Positions 20,868 through 33,202 of a stretch of 64,000 bases of DNA are shown piece after piece. Source of the DNA: Dactylis glomerata (taxonomy: Eukaryota; Streptophyta; Magnoliopsida; Poales; Poaceae); NCBI GenBank assembly GCA_007115705.1, contig QXEO01000143.1, forward strand, positions 4,199,434 to 4,263,433. Direction: 5' to 3'. Positions within the stretch are counted from its first letter, which is position 1; every line of letters begins with the position of its first letter. The notes under the pieces were generated by a model that worked only from the letters and a program-made list of their open reading frames with translations, searched no databases and was not told the origin of the DNA. The position numbers and the translations under genes were made by a program.

Positions 20868-22692
20868 TCTCATAAGTATTAATAAATTATATCCTAGAGA
20901 AAAATAATATTGGACTTATTTGCATAGTCCGTCAAGTTCATAATAAGTTTAATGCTATGCTAGAACTATAACAATTGGAAACATTGACATAGGTGTAGTA
21001 TTAAATTATTAGGAGTCCCTGGTAAAATCCCTATTTACTGGTTCATTGATCAACTGATGATCGAGGTTTCCCGATCATGGTGTATTACGCAAATTGATAA
21101 TGAGATCATGCCATTTGTTGATAATGCCATGATGGACATTACCCACAGTTTCTGTTGCAACAAGATCGTGTCATGATGTTCACGTTGCAATATGAAGAAA
21201 TGTCATAGCTTAGTCCTTACACCGTGAGGTTATAACATAATCACTATTTTCGAAGGAAATTCTAATTGCATCAACCGTCATCACGTAACTGTGTGACTGA
21301 AAAGGTGTCTCTTGGGCTCTCCAAAGGGGTAGGTTGAGGAGTATAACCAAGAGCAGTAATTTGCTCATCTACATGACAGATATGGTACTCTAGGCCCACT
21401 CGGTGAGAATACATCAAAACTGCGCAGCATGTGACTAGGTCACGGAGATGGACTATGAAGGACGAGTAAACAACATTAGCCTGTAATAAGATCGAACTAG
21501 GTATTGGGGAATACCGATGATCAAATCTTAGCCAATGCTAGTATCTGCGAAGCAAAGGGAAAGGCTTAATGACTCTTACAGTTCAATGACTAAAAGAACT
21601 TCGTAGAATGCACAGGGGTCTTCACGGATTTCCAGATCTAACTGAAGATCATTTATCAGAGAGATTTCTCGGTAATGTCTATCACGTTCTCGAACCGTCG
21701 GGTAACAATCTTAAGGGATCACGATGCTAGAGATGTTTTAGTATTATCCGGAAACAGTGTGATGTCATATGAGAGAGGGGAATGGTTCCAACTAAGTCCG
21801 AAATAGTTTTGGTGGAGTCCGAAATAGTTTCGGTGGAGTCCGAAATAGTTCCGACGGAGTCCAGAAGTGTTTTGGAGTAGCGGGAAATTAATTTTGAGTG
21901 AATTAATATTAATTATATGAATTAATATTTACTATCTAATTAATAAATCATTTATTCACTTAATGGGCCAACTTACCAGAAAGAAGCCCATTAGGGAAGA
22001 AATAAAAAAAGGGGGCGCCTAGCCCTGGCCCAGGCTGGCCAGGGTTAGGGTTTCGTGGGGCCAGCCTGGCCCCACCCTTGGCCGTCGCCGCCCTTCTCCT
22101 CCTCCCTGGCCGCTGCCCTAGGTTGGCTTGGGAAGGGGGTAAGGGTGCCCCGTCCCCACTATATAAAGGAGGGGCCCTTGGAGGAGGAGATGCACAACAC
22201 ACAATTTCCACGAGCCTCTCCCACCTGGCCACCTCCTACCACCTCCCTGGTGCACCGGCCTCCCCTGGCCGCCGCCCTCTCCCTCTCTCACTCCCGCGTG
22301 GCCTGACAAAGAGCTACGTAGGAGAAGGGAATCACCACCACTGCACACCATCGTGTTGTGGAGTTTCCGAATCCCCGTCCAAAGACGTCTACCTCCGCAT
22401 CTCAGCTGGAAACGGGGTTCCGATAGTCAGCATGGTCGCCGTATGTGTGCGAGTATGTGGAGGTGTTGCTCGTGCGGTGCCAGAGTCATTGCTCCCAGAT
22501 CTTCACAACGTTGAGGTCGGCTACATCATCTTCATCATCAACGCTTGTGCAGGAGCGTAATCCCCGCATTTCGTTCTTCGAGGGTATGTGTCCGAAACTC
22601 CTACCGTTACAACATTACAAATATATAGGTCCTTGGGCAAATTCGAGGTTGCGTAGGCAATATATTTTTGTTATTTGCACCGAACCCCAACA
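20868..22692 (+). mobile_element. Degenerate solo LTR of a BARE/Angela-like copia element
   Basis: The left end near 20880 keeps an ATTATATCCTAGAG word like the start of BARE/Angela LTRs. The right end is CCGAACCCCAACA at 22692. In between are AGGCCCACTCGGTGAGAA, a CGAGTAAACA...AGATCGAACTAGGTAT tract, three spaced GTCCGAAATAGTT repeats (21798-21852), a TATA region (CACTATATAAAGGAGG, about 22158) and a downstream leader. No internal region or second LTR was found and no clean TSD is visible, so it is an old solo LTR or fragment. Confidence 0.7.
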
Positions 22693-22907
22693 CCTCCGAC
22701 TCCTATAATTCGCCCACGACCCTCCTCCTGTTCCCATCTCTTTTTTCTCCGAATAGCGCCACCAGGCTGCCAGAATCCCTCGCCGAAGTCCCACCGCCGT
22801 GCTGCCATTAGAGCTCGGTTTCGGGCTTTAACTCGAGGTATCCGTCACCCCGAGCCCTCCTTTTACTCACAGATGGTTCCCCTTGCCCTACCGCATATTC
22901 TCACCAT
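22693..22907. other. Unassigned spacer left of the gypsy stack
   Basis: A short GC-rich stretch without recognisable content. The last five bases (accat, 22903-22907) would be the TSD of the gypsy element whose LTR starts at 22908; its partner lies beyond the window. Confidence 0.3.
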
Positions 22908-23458
22908 TGATATCCCATAAGTATAGGGGATCGTGTGTAGCCTTTTCGATAAGTAAGCGTGTCGAATCCAACGAGGAGCTAAAGGTAGGATAAATGTTCT
23001 CTCAAGTTCTATCAACCACTGATACAAATCTACGCACACTAAACGTTTGCATTATCTAGGAAATAAAACTAGGGCAACAATACGGGTATGAAAGATAGCT
23101 TTGCAAGATAATAAATACAAGAAAGTAATTGTTAGTGTTGCATCAATAAAATATACTAAGTAACCATAAACTAATAGTACCATGAGTGTGGAAAAGTGGT
23201 GGTAATAGTGGTGGCTTTGTCCAAGTTTAATTAGCGAATAAATCGGGTTCATTGTCTTCGATGCAGTTTTCTATGTGGGGGAGGCTAAATATACATGCAC
23301 TTCACTACTTGGAAATACAAGTACTATATGATTGGATTGTTAGTAAGCATCCGCAAATACTAACAATGCATTAAGGTTTCCCCAATCATAGCCTTAAGTT
23401 AATGGTCCTCTTACTCCCATACGTGCAACATTCCGGTTTGCGTCCTCAGGTTTCTGTC
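22908..23458 (-). repeat. E0 3' LTR, first segment
   Basis: It starts at TGATATCCCATAAG and is broken at 23458 by the Tat-type element. It resumes at 61912. Confidence 0.75.
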
Positions 23459-23793
23459 TGACGAGGGTTAACTCGATAAATATTCTAGATGAAGGACTTA
23501 AGATCGGGGAAAAAGGGCGTCAGATGAACTCAAAGGTAAAGATTAGTCAAATAAGGTGTGTATCGAGGATAAACATGGTATTGAACTTGGCTTAATCTCA
23601 ATCTGTCCCTGGCCGGCCTCTCCTGGCCCCTATATATAGGTGGCCAGGTCTCAAGGAACCGGTCGGGTTCAATACAAATTACAGCATCCCTATACGACAC
23701 AGACTCGTATTTCAAATATGACTGCGCCTGGGCCTGGCTTCACGGGCCTCAGGGGTACGCAGATAATAGACTCTATTAGCTATACCCTTGTCA
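23459..23793 (-). repeat. Tat-type element, 3' LTR (335 bp)
   Basis: It is the same length as the partner at 61572-61906, with about 24 differences by hand count (about 7%). TSD CTGTC lies at 23454-23458. A CTATATATAG core near 23631 is the probable promoter. Confidence 0.9.
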
Positions 23794-23805
23794 GTAGCCC
23801 CCGAG
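23794..23805 (-). other. Polypurine tract of the Tat-type element
   Basis: The minus strand reads CTCGGGGGCTAC directly before the LTR. Similar tracts recur nearby at about 24459, 24577 and 24726 in the same orientation. Confidence 0.7.
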
Positions 23806-24359
23806 ATTCTACCTGAATGGTAGATTCGGGTTGAATCTCAAATCTTCATATCTTCAACTTGATCAATCTTTGACTTCTTCTTTTCCCTGCATTCATTGAA
23901 CAATCTCAACTTATTTTATTTCTCAAGGGGATTTTGGTTAACAAGCCTGGCAGCTCTGACGAATCAAGAGGCCAGTTAACTGCCAGAGTAGATACTTGTT
24001 ACCTACATCAAACTCAATCCCCTGGACTTTGAGTCTGGTACCTGGTCTAACGCAATCTTTTGCAGCATTTAGGACTTATAAAGAAAAGGTCCCAATAATT
24101 CTGAGGGTACCCAGTGCGTCCACCAGGATTTTTCTTCGCATCGTAGACACGGAAAATTTCTAGCAGAGCGCATCCAGGTACGTATACTAGGCCACACAGG
24201 ATGGATCCTGGGGTCTTACCTTCATGATCTGTTGCAATCATGGCATTCAAGTTTTGTCACGATTATGCCACTCAAGAATCATAATTTTAATTGCTCCAGC
24301 CTTATTGACTGTTTTAATACCAAAAATCATCGAGTTGTTTTTCAACAATTCGCAAATCT

Positions 24360-24625
24360 CTCCCGATGGGAGTAAATCCTCTTCAAGTGTAATTTTGTCG
24401 ACAATGAAGTCGATGTTTTCTATCATCATCGGGTGCACGACCAGTGCTCCCGATGGTAGTAGCCCCCGAGACTATAGTCGAAAGTTTTTCGAGTATAGGA
24501 TCAAGTATTCTGTTATCTCAGCTCCGTCGTTTGTGTATTGTTTTCGTCGGGTGCGCGACCAGCGCTCCCGATGGGAGTAGCCCCGAGGCTATAGCCGAAA
24601 GATTTTTGTTCGGGTATAGGCTCAA
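24360..24625 (-). repeat. Tandem repeats with PPT-like tracts in the 3' region
   Basis: A unit of about 118 bp, marked by TCGGGTGC(A/G)CGACCAG(T/C)GCTC followed by AGTAGCCCC(C)GAG, occurs near 24429 and 24547. A partial copy (CCCGATGGGAG) lies at 24362. Tat-lineage elements commonly carry variable tandem repeats in this region. Confidence 0.6.
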
Positions 24626-24981
24626 AGATATTTGCTCCTTGCTATTCTTTCATCGTCATATCCTGTAAGAGATTTCTTTGTTTCTTTTTGTTTCATCGAA
24701 TAGGCGATCTATGCTTCTGACAAGAGTAGCCCCCGGGGATCTGAATGGGTTCCTTGAGAGACAATCATAGTCTCAGGGCTTGTTTGTTTGACTTATGACT
24801 TTGTCGACTTTACTCGATACTCGTGACATCATTGATGGAGTCATTTTCTGCAATGATTTGACTGAACGCTGGCATTTGCACATGGGCAGCGCAGTAATTT
24901 CCCAAATTTTCCGCCCGTTAGTGGGCTTGCCGCTTCCGCTTCACGCGCCACGTCGTGGCCCACGTTCCTTCGTGGATAAGC

Positions 24982-24990
24982 TTTATATAC
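24982..24990 (+). promoter_or_regulatory. TATA box for the antisense gene of the Tat-type element
   Basis: TTTATATAC lies about 115 nt upstream of the ATG at 25104 on the strand opposite to gag. It is a plausible internal antisense promoter. Confidence 0.5.
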
Positions 24991-25103
24991 AGAGGGACTA
25001 TTGTTTTTACTGTTTACCAGCACTCTATTCCTCCGCAGCTACCATTGCTTCTTCCTCCTTGTGCTCGCACTCTCCTTGCAGCCCCCGAGCGCGTCGCTTG
25101 TGA

Positions 25104-28100
25104 ATGCCCATCAAGAAGGTTGCGCACAGAGAGAAGATGACTAAGAAGGGGAGCAGCAGTGCGGCCACCAAGTGGGTTCCTTCGTCGTTTGAGGAATCCG
25201 ATCTGAAGAAGGCCAAAAAGGAGAGCTTTCTCCCTCAATCGGCGCTGATCATCTTCCCTGGCGCCGAGCGCATCCCCAAGCCTCTGGGTGGATATCAGGT
25301 TATGTTCCTAGCCTTTCTCCTCCGCGGCCTTTCTCTTCCTGCCCACGAGTTTCACGTGGGCTTCTCTTTGTCTATGGCGTGCAGCTTTACCAGCTCACGC
25401 CAAATTCGATTCTCCACATTGCCTGTTTCATCACTCTTTGTGAGTCTTTTCTTGGAATCGACCCGCACCGGGTTCTTTGGAAGTTTCTTTTCCGCCTCCG
25501 CCCAAGTGTTTCGTTAGCTAAAAATCCTGAACTGGGCGGGGTGATGGCGTGTAGATGACCGCCCAGTTGGGAACCCCAAGAGGAAGGTATGATGAGAACA
25601 GCAACAAGTCTTCCCTCAGTTTGAAACCAAGGTTTATCAAACCAGTAGGAGAAAGAACCAACTTCCAAAGGTTGATGCTCGCTGGCTTGGCGACAGCTCC
25701 AGACAATTTATATATGGCGCCTTATCTGGGTCGTAGCTTTGCACCAGCAGCAACATGGAACCTGCACACAACACAACCAAGTACTTTGCCCCAACTTACA
25801 GTGAGGTTGTCAATCTCACCAGTTTGCTGTAAACAAAGGATTAAACGTATCGTGTGGTAAAAAATAGTAGTTTGCGAGAATGTAAATAATGCGAGTAAAT
25901 GGTAAACGGTAATAAGAATGTAAAAGAATGGATCGGGGTCCACAGTTCACTAGAGGTGTCTCTCCATAAGACAAATAACATGCTGGGTAAACAAATTACA
26001 GTTGGGAAATTGAGAGAATAAAGCAAGCATACAAATGTCATGAGGATCACTATGAGATTCACTTGGGCATTACAACATAATACATAGACCGTAATCCAAC
26101 TGCATCTATGACTAATAATCCACCCGCCGGATGTCATCCGAGCAACCATTGGGTATTAAGTTGCAAGCAACAGATTATCGCCTTAAGCAAAGTGTGTAAT
26201 GTAAACAATACAAATATCCTTGAACACAAGATTGTTGTTTTCTCCCTAGTAGCAATAGCATATCTACAACCTTAGAGGTTTCTGTCACTCCCCCAGATTA
26301 CTAGAGGCATGAACCCACTATCGAGCATAAATACTCCCTCTTGGAGTCACTAGCATCTACTCGGCCAAGATATCTACTAGCAACGGAGAGCATGCAAGGT
26401 CATAAACAACATAGAGATGATAAATCAATAAATCAACTTGACAAAGTACTCAATATTCATCGGATCCCAACAAACACAACATGTAGAATTACACAACGAT
26501 GATCTTGATCATGATAGGCAGCTCACAAGATCTAAACATGAAGCACATGGAGGAGATGACAACCATCTAGCTACTGCTATGGACCCATAGTCCAAGGTAG
26601 ACTACTCACACATCACTCTGGAGGCAGGCATGGTGATGAAGAAGGCCTCCGACGGTGATTCCCCTCTCCGGCAGGGTGCCGGGAAGAGCTTCTTGACCCT
26701 CCCGATCTCGCGTCGATGACGGTGGCGGTTGTAGTATGTTTCGTGGAAATTGATTGGGGTCCTTTAGGTTTTCCCGTCGAGGAGAATATATAGGCGGAAG
26801 GGCGGCGTCAGGAGGTGGGCCAGGTGGCCCCACCACCTGGTGGCGCGGGCCAGGGGCTGGCCGCGCCATCCTATGGTGTGGCTGGCCCCTGGCTCCCCTC
26901 CGTCTCTGCTTTGGACTCCGTCTCGTGTCAGGAAAAATAGGAACTTTGGCTTTTGTTTCGTCCAATTCTGAGAATATTTCCTGTGTAGCTTTTCTGAAAC
27001 ACAAAACAGCAGAAAACAGGGAACTAGCACTGTGGCATCTCGTTAATAGGTTAATTCCGGAAAATGCATAAAAACGCCACAAAGTGTAACAAAACACAAA
27101 GCAAATGGTGTATAAACAAGCATGGAGCATCAAAAATTATAGATACGTTTGAGACGTATCACGGGGCTTTTGTATCTGTGCGCTCTGAGTCACACTATCT
27201 TGAGTTCAACATGGCCGTCTCAGTTCAGAGTTGGAGGAAAAAGTGGTTCTACATCAAGGACCAAAAGGCTGTGTCCTCTGACAAATTTGGTATCGCTCCC
27301 TTTAATGCTAGCAAAAGCCTGACAAAACTGACGTCGTGGGACTCCCCTCCTACCGAAGCTGAAGTCGAGGAGATCAAGCCCCATCTAACTCGAATTCAGA
27401 GTCTGAAGAGTGCAGCTGGAGGTGGACTGACAGGTATGCAACTCATGGCGTTCTTCCTGCAGAGGCGCATCCAGCCTCTCCAATCTTGAGTTTCCAAGTT
27501 ATGATCTTACTCTGGCTCGGCCAATCCTTCTCGAGTGTCCGATCAGGACCTGGAGAAAAAGGGGCTCGACAAACGGGTTCGATCTTTGACTACTCTCACT
27601 GCTCAGCATGAAATCCTGATGTTGACAGCCGCTTTTTTCGACTCTGCGCACCCCTTCCCTTCGGTACGCACTTTATCACTCAATAATATTGACTGCTGTC
27701 CTTTTTGTTAAGTTCGCTAACATTTTCTGCGAATGTTCTTTTGTAGGATCATCAAGTTTTGGTTTCTCATCCTCATCTTCCCGAGGAAGGGCCAATCCAG
27801 GATGATCCTGCACCTACTAGTTCCAAAGCCCCCGAGGCTGACAAAAGCCAGGACGGAGATGATGCCGAAGAATCTCGAGAAGATAGTGGCTCTACTACGT
27901 CGCCTCTCCCTGCTGTCTCTGAAGATGGAACTCTGGAGAGAAAGAGGAAGAATGCTGGAGATGTAGCTTCCACAAGTACCTCTGTTAGGAAAGAAACGTA
28001 GGGGGAGGCTCCTGCTGCCAAGGACCCTGAGCCTGATATGTTTGAGTTACTGGACTTGTAAGTTTGCTTCTCTTTCTTAGTTTTTCTGCCTTTTGACTCT

Positions 28101-29403
28101 TTCCCTTCTTCTTGATGTCGAATGATTTCTCCTTTAGTGACGATGACAAGCCAAAGGAGGACGCTGCTACAGTTCCCCCTTTTGATTTTTCGGTTACTCC
28201 TGAGGGACAATCTCAAGAGGAAACTGCGGTGACTAAACCGTCGCCAGTCCCTCCTAAGAAGAAGGCGGTTGCTCCCTCTTTGAAACGTCTGAAAAGAGGA
28301 GCAGCGGTGACTGCTTCTCTTAAGGTTCATCAGCCCTCTCCTTCTTCTGAGAACGTGAGTAATGCTGCTTATACTCGATTCTTCTTGTCCTTGATTTTAA
28401 GATTCTTATGCGACTTGTACCCTGCAGTCTTTAATGCATAAGTTTCTTTCTCTTGGCTCTAAATGCGTCAAGATTCAGGAGACTAGTGATGCCTCTCAAG
28501 GTATATTTCTTTGTGCTTGTGATTATTTGACTTGCTTTCACCCATGCTTCTATAGGTTAGTGATGTCTCTTTCTCTGCTTGCAGCTGCTTTGGTCACGGC
28601 TCACGCTCGCATATCAGCTCTGGAAGCCGAACTGAAAGCATCTAGAGAGGCTTGAGAAAGTGCCAACGCGGCCAAGGTTTCTACTGAGAAGGCTGCTAAG
28701 TCAGTAGAAAACAAGGCTAAGAAAGCTGAAAAGGCTTTGGCAGAGTCCCAGCAGAAGCAGGCCGAGCGGGAGCAGTCCATAGCTGAGCGTCTCGACAAGA
28801 TCTCCGTCCTTGTTGGCAGTAAGTGTCGTGTCACTCCTCTTTAATTACTTACTTATGCTTTCATTTGCTGATATGTGTCTGCTTCTTCGTTTGTGTCTCT
28901 ATGGTACAACAGAGAAGATTGTGGAATCTTGGAAGCTTCGTCAGCCAAATACCGAAGATCCTCTATTGGCTGCAGTGGACATGCTGGAGTCCAATTGGAA
29001 GCTTGTTCAGAATGTCCTCCAGCTTACTCGCAACGTGCTAATCCGCATGTTTATCAGGTTCTAGCCAAACAAGAAGAAGGAGATGCCAGGCGACAATCTT
29101 CGGAAACTACTCGAAGTTTTCGAGACCGCCGACGACCCTATCCTTGCGCTGAAGTGTACGTCTGTGAAACGAGGCATTGAAGGAGCGATCGCCTTGGCCC
29201 AGTCTCATGGTGAAGAAGTAGACTGGGAGAAGGTTGGTTTGTCTCATGCTCGCCCTCTTTTTGAGATGGAGGGGTTCTTCCAAAAGGCGAAGTTGTATGC
29301 TCCCAAGATTGTATCTCTGATTTCTCCGTCCACCGCTTCCTTGTCTTCCACGCCTAGATCTTTGACGACTCCTTCCAGTGCTCCTGAAGCTTCTGCGCCT
29401 TAG
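25104..29403 (+). pseudogene. Multi-exon antisense gene of the Tat-type gypsy element, disrupted
   Basis: The ATG at 25104 starts MPIKKVAHREKMTKK. The frame continues through LAFLLRGLSLPAHEF, then shifts by one base near 25351 and reads GLLFVYGVQLYQLTPNSIL up to the solo LTR at 25542. It resumes at 27162 with the conserved SWRKKWFYIKD block. Two in-frame TGA codons follow near 27487 and 27503. Later exons appear as a GT...AG series: 27747 to about 28058 (with a TAG near 28001), about 28138-28354, about 28429-28500, and on to a final block at 29083-29403 (EEVDWEKVG, KAKLYAPKIVSLISPS). This layout is known for Tat-lineage antisense ORFs; the protein function is not established. Exon borders after the first are approximate. 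Confidence 0.65.
25542..27161 (-). mobile_element. Solo gypsy LTR (1620 bp), TSD CGGGG
   Basis: TGATGGCGTG at 25542 to GACGTATCA at 27161, flanked by CGGGG at 25537-25541 and 27162-27166. It is collinear with the LTR at 34526-36157 and related to those at 433 and 3933. It interrupts the antisense gene between PELGG and AFVSVRSE. Confidence 0.92.
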
Positions 29404-29790
29404 ACTGCCACTGAGCCTTCTGCTGAGGTGGCGTAGACTTTTTAGCCTTCTTCCGTAGTTTTTATTTTTCCCGTTGATGTAGTAAACTGTTGTGTCTTTT
29501 GCCGATATTCGATCAGGGAAATCTGTACTTTGTAAATATTTTGCTTTATGAAATGCTTATTTCCAGCATCCCTTGTGTTTTGAGTTGTTTTCCTCTGTTA
29601 TTCTTTTTTCTTCCAGCCTGGATATACCGGTAGATCGCCGAATCATGATCGCGACTCGCCGCCTGTGAATACGCTGAACTCTGAGATTCGAGCTCATTCT
29701 CATTCTCCTTGTCGATGTGCTGAGTACTTGTCGAGGATTGCCGATCTCTAAGGTCGATTGTCGCTGCTAAAGTGCTAGGCGAAGAAAGCT

Positions 29791-30549
29791 ATGGACCAAG
29801 CTGGGAAATCTTTCGGCTTGATGAAGCGGGTGACTCTGCTTGAGGATCAGGTTTCTGATCTAATGGCCAAGATTATTCATCTCGAAGAATGCAACTCCTT
29901 ATTGGAATCGTAGAATCTGCTTGCGAGCAGCTGCAATGTAAATTTCCTTGAAGCCCCCTTGGGCTTTTGCTGTGCTCTTTTGACTTGGTATGCTAAGATT
30001 TGTACTTTTGCAGGTTCTTGCTTGAATCTTGTCGATGAGAATCGTCGGGTTTCTGAACGGATTGCAGCTCTTGAAAGGGCGTCTACAGATACTAACACTT
30101 TTCGGGTTGATCCGCATTGTCGTAGCTCCATCGTTCTTTTGCAGGATCGTGCTCAACATATTGGAGAGTCAGTCGATGGTTGTCAAAAATCTTTGACAAC
30201 CATGTATTCTGCTGTGCTTCCCCGTAATCCTCCGCCAAAGAATTTTGGGCAACTGCTCGATGTTTTCAGGACCAGCCAACACGTGCATCGTTTGATAGAA
30301 TTGAACTTGGTAGCTGGTGCTAATTTTGCCCTTGGATGGATACGAAAGTGGCACCCAAGGCTTAATTATAGTTCCATGTCCCTGATTTTGCCTCCGGGGC
30401 GGGCGACGCTGCGGGTTCACATGGACACCATGGTTCAACCGGTGAGGAGGATTATTGCTAGGCTACTTCAAGAAGATGCTGCCTTTTTCCGTGAATATCA
30501 CTACTTGAACCCGCTCCTTGTAGATGATGCAGACCAAACCACTTTGTAA
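29791..30549 (+). pseudogene. Second antisense, coiled-coil-like ORF of the Tat-type element
   Basis: An ATG at 29791 opens MDQAGKSFGLMKRVTLLEDQ with heptad-like spacing and a TAG after about 40 codons. A candidate intron from about 29938 ends at CAG (30013). The open part to 30549 contains DENRRVSERIAALERA, PPKNFGQLLDVFRTSQ and GWIRKWHPRLNY, ending DDADQTTL. It is probably the downstream half of the same antisense unit. It is not gag or pol; function unknown. The exon join is not certain. Confidence 0.5.
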
Positions 30550-30926
30550 TGTATAACTGTAGTGTGTACTCTTGGTAAACGTGAGAGTTTTTGTGTTCTG
30601 ATGTCTTTGCCAGAAACTTATGCTCAAGGCGCTATTTGTTTGTGCGTTTACCGCACTTTTATGGTGTAGCACTTGTAATCTACTCGTTTGAATTTTGTGA
30701 AAAAGACTTGTAAGCTCGAAAAGGAGGAACTTTTCTATTTATTTATGCTGAATGTAAAGATACACGGGATGTCCCAAGAGACCCGGCCGGTGACCTGTGT
30801 TCTGGGTCTAGAGGGCATTGCCCTATTGATAACTCGTGGCTTAGTAGCCTTATTTCTCCTATTCTACTTTTCTAACAACTTTTCATATGCTTGTTGTCTA
30901 TATTGTAGAGGTCTTCTCCTCCTCTA
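30550..30926. other. Gap between the antisense ORF and the protease: pol absent
   Basis: In a complete gypsy element reverse transcriptase, RNase H and integrase would lie between protease and the 3' region. Here only about 380 bp without coding signal separate them, so this appears to be the site where pol is missing. Confidence 0.6.
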
Positions 30927-31758
30927 CTATAGCTTCCTTTGGGTTTGATGACTGGACCCGCAGTTTCTTTGCCTCTGCTCTGCTGGGTGTTCTTCGGGTT
31001 GCTTCGTAGTTCCTGTAGTCGCGCTTGTTATTTTATCCTTGAGTTGTCTATAGTTGGCTATCATGCCAAAGTTTTGCGCCATCTTGTGGAATTCTTTGTC
31101 GCATTGATCTGAGAGTTCGAAGCTTCTTTTTACTGTGATGATTCCTCTTGGTCCTCGCATCTTGAGCACCAGGTAGGTGTAGTGAGGTACTGCCATGAAT
31201 CGCGAAAACGCAGGTCATCCGAGGATCGCGTGATACTGAGATGGCCAGTCCATAACTTCGAAGTCGAGCTTCTCCCTTCTATAGTTCTGGCGATTGCCGA
31301 AGCAAACGTCGAGTGCTATTCGACCCAGTGGGTAATTGGCGCTTCCTGGTACGATTCCATGGAAGGAGCAATCTGTTGGCTTCAAAAATTCCAGTGATAT
31401 GTGCATTGCTCGAAGTGTTTTTGCATAGATCAGGTTTATCCCACTTCCTGCATCCATGAATACCCTGTCTATGTCGTATCCTCCGATCTGAGCTTTGAGT
31501 ACCAAAGGCGCGTTTCCTGGCCGAGGTACTGTTATTGGGTGGTCTTCTCTGTTGAATTCTATGGGTTGCTCGGACCTGTGCAAATATTCTGTAGTCACTG
31601 GAGGCGATGTTACTGCTAAGTTTACTTGGCGCGATATGCTTTTCTCTTCTTTATTCGACTTTGGAACGGTTGTATCATTGCTGCGATGTGTCCTTTATAT
31701 GGGATATACCCTTCGTCATTGTCGTTTCCTTGATTTGGTTGGCTTTGTCCCTGCGTTG
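30927..31758 (-). pseudogene. Tat-type gypsy protease region, disrupted
   Basis: The frame is open at 31598-31215 and, beyond a TGA at 31217-31215, continues in frame to 30927. It carries the aspartic protease motif VFMDAGSGINLIYAKTL, the flap-side SFHGIVPGSANYPLGRI and the downstream YHAILG block, followed by SRFMAVPHYTYLVLK. The stop sits where related elements have a sense codon (ILGRP), consistent with CGA to TGA. Upstream of 31598 the frame can be followed to about 31650. It ends without reaching reverse transcriptase. It joins the gag part at 43305-44190 across the insertion of W. Confidence 0.8.
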
Positions 31759-33187
31759 TGATGTCTACAAACGCTTCTATTCTTGTAGATAGTGTTGGGC
31801 CTCCAAGTGCAGAGGTTTGTAGAACAGCAGCAAGTTTCCCTTAAGTGGATCACCCAAGGTTTATCGAACTCAGGGAGGAAGAGGTCAAAGGTATCCCTCT
31901 CAAATAACTCTGCAATTACGATAAAGGAAGTCTCTTGTGTCCCTAACACACCCAATACACTTGTCAGATGTATAGGTGCACTAGTTCGGCGAAGAGATAG
32001 TGAAATACAAGTAATATGGATGATTATAAGTAGTAAATGTAATCTGAAATAAATATCTCTGCGAGCAAACATATAACAGAACTTAATGTAAACGGTGTTT
32101 CAATGCTTAGAAACAAGGCCTAGGGATCATACTTTCACTAGTGGACACTCTCAACAAAGATAACATAATTGAACACATAAATATCTATCTTCACTATGCT
32201 ACTCTAAACTATTCTCCGATGGATAACGAACACTAATCATGTGTAGGGCTACAAAGCACTCCTCAAAGTTCATATTTCCCCAAACTAGATTGCCCCGCAC
32301 TATCACCTTGAGTGCACTAGATGGTTCCAAGAAACACCAACAATTCATAGAGTCACTAACCAAAGAGACACACATAATGCGCACACTGTCATCCTTCACA
32401 TCATGGTACAAGGTGTCTCCGGAGATTACAATAATAAAGCACGGGAGTAGCATAGTATATGAAGAACAATATCTACCAATTCAACTAGATACAAAACTCA
32501 TGATCACATATAGATCACATCATGGGAGAGAGAGGTGAACCACATAGCTACCGATAGAGCCCTCAGCCCCAGGAGAACTACTCCCTCCTCATCATAGAAG
32601 AGAGCAACATCGATGGAGATGGCGGTGAAGTCGATGGAGACGGCGGTGGAGGCGATGGATTCGATGGAGACGGCTCCGGAGGCACTTCCCCATCTCGGCA
32701 AGGTGCCGGAACAGAGACTTCTGTCCCCCAAAATTGGTCTTCGACGACGGCGGCGCTGCGGAACTTTACTGGGAGAAACACCGACTGATTTAGGGTTTTC
32801 GCATCGAAGACCTTTTATAGGCGGAAGGGCGATGTCAGAGGGCAGCCAGGGGCCCCACACCTGGTGGTGGCGCGGCCAGGGGGCACCCATGCCACCCTGT
32901 GGTGTGCCAGCCTCCTGACCCCCCTCCGGCTCTCCTTCGGACTTCGTCTCGTGTCGGAAAAAATAGGAGGTTCGGGCTTCGTTTCGTCCAATTCCGAGAA
33001 TATTTCCTGTGTAACATTTCTGAAACACAAAAACAGCAGAAAACAAGGAACTGGCACTGTGGCATTTCGTTAATAGGTTAGTTTAGGAAAACGCATAAAA
33101 ACGCCATGAAGTGTAAACAAAACACAAAGCAATTGGTGTAAACAAGCATGGAACATCAAAAATTATAGATACGTTTGAGACGTATCA
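31759..33187 (-). repeat. W 3' LTR (1429 bp)
   Basis: The ends are TGATGTC and GACGTATCA. The minus-strand start carries the GATACGT/ACGTATC stem-loop. Confidence 0.9.
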
Positions 33188-33202
33188 AGCATCCCCAAGC
33201 TT

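Noticed and set aside
22693..22907. Possible 5' exon of a gene fragment
   Set aside because: The short open frame has no recognised protein similarity, no splice site that leads anywhere, and is cut by an LTR.
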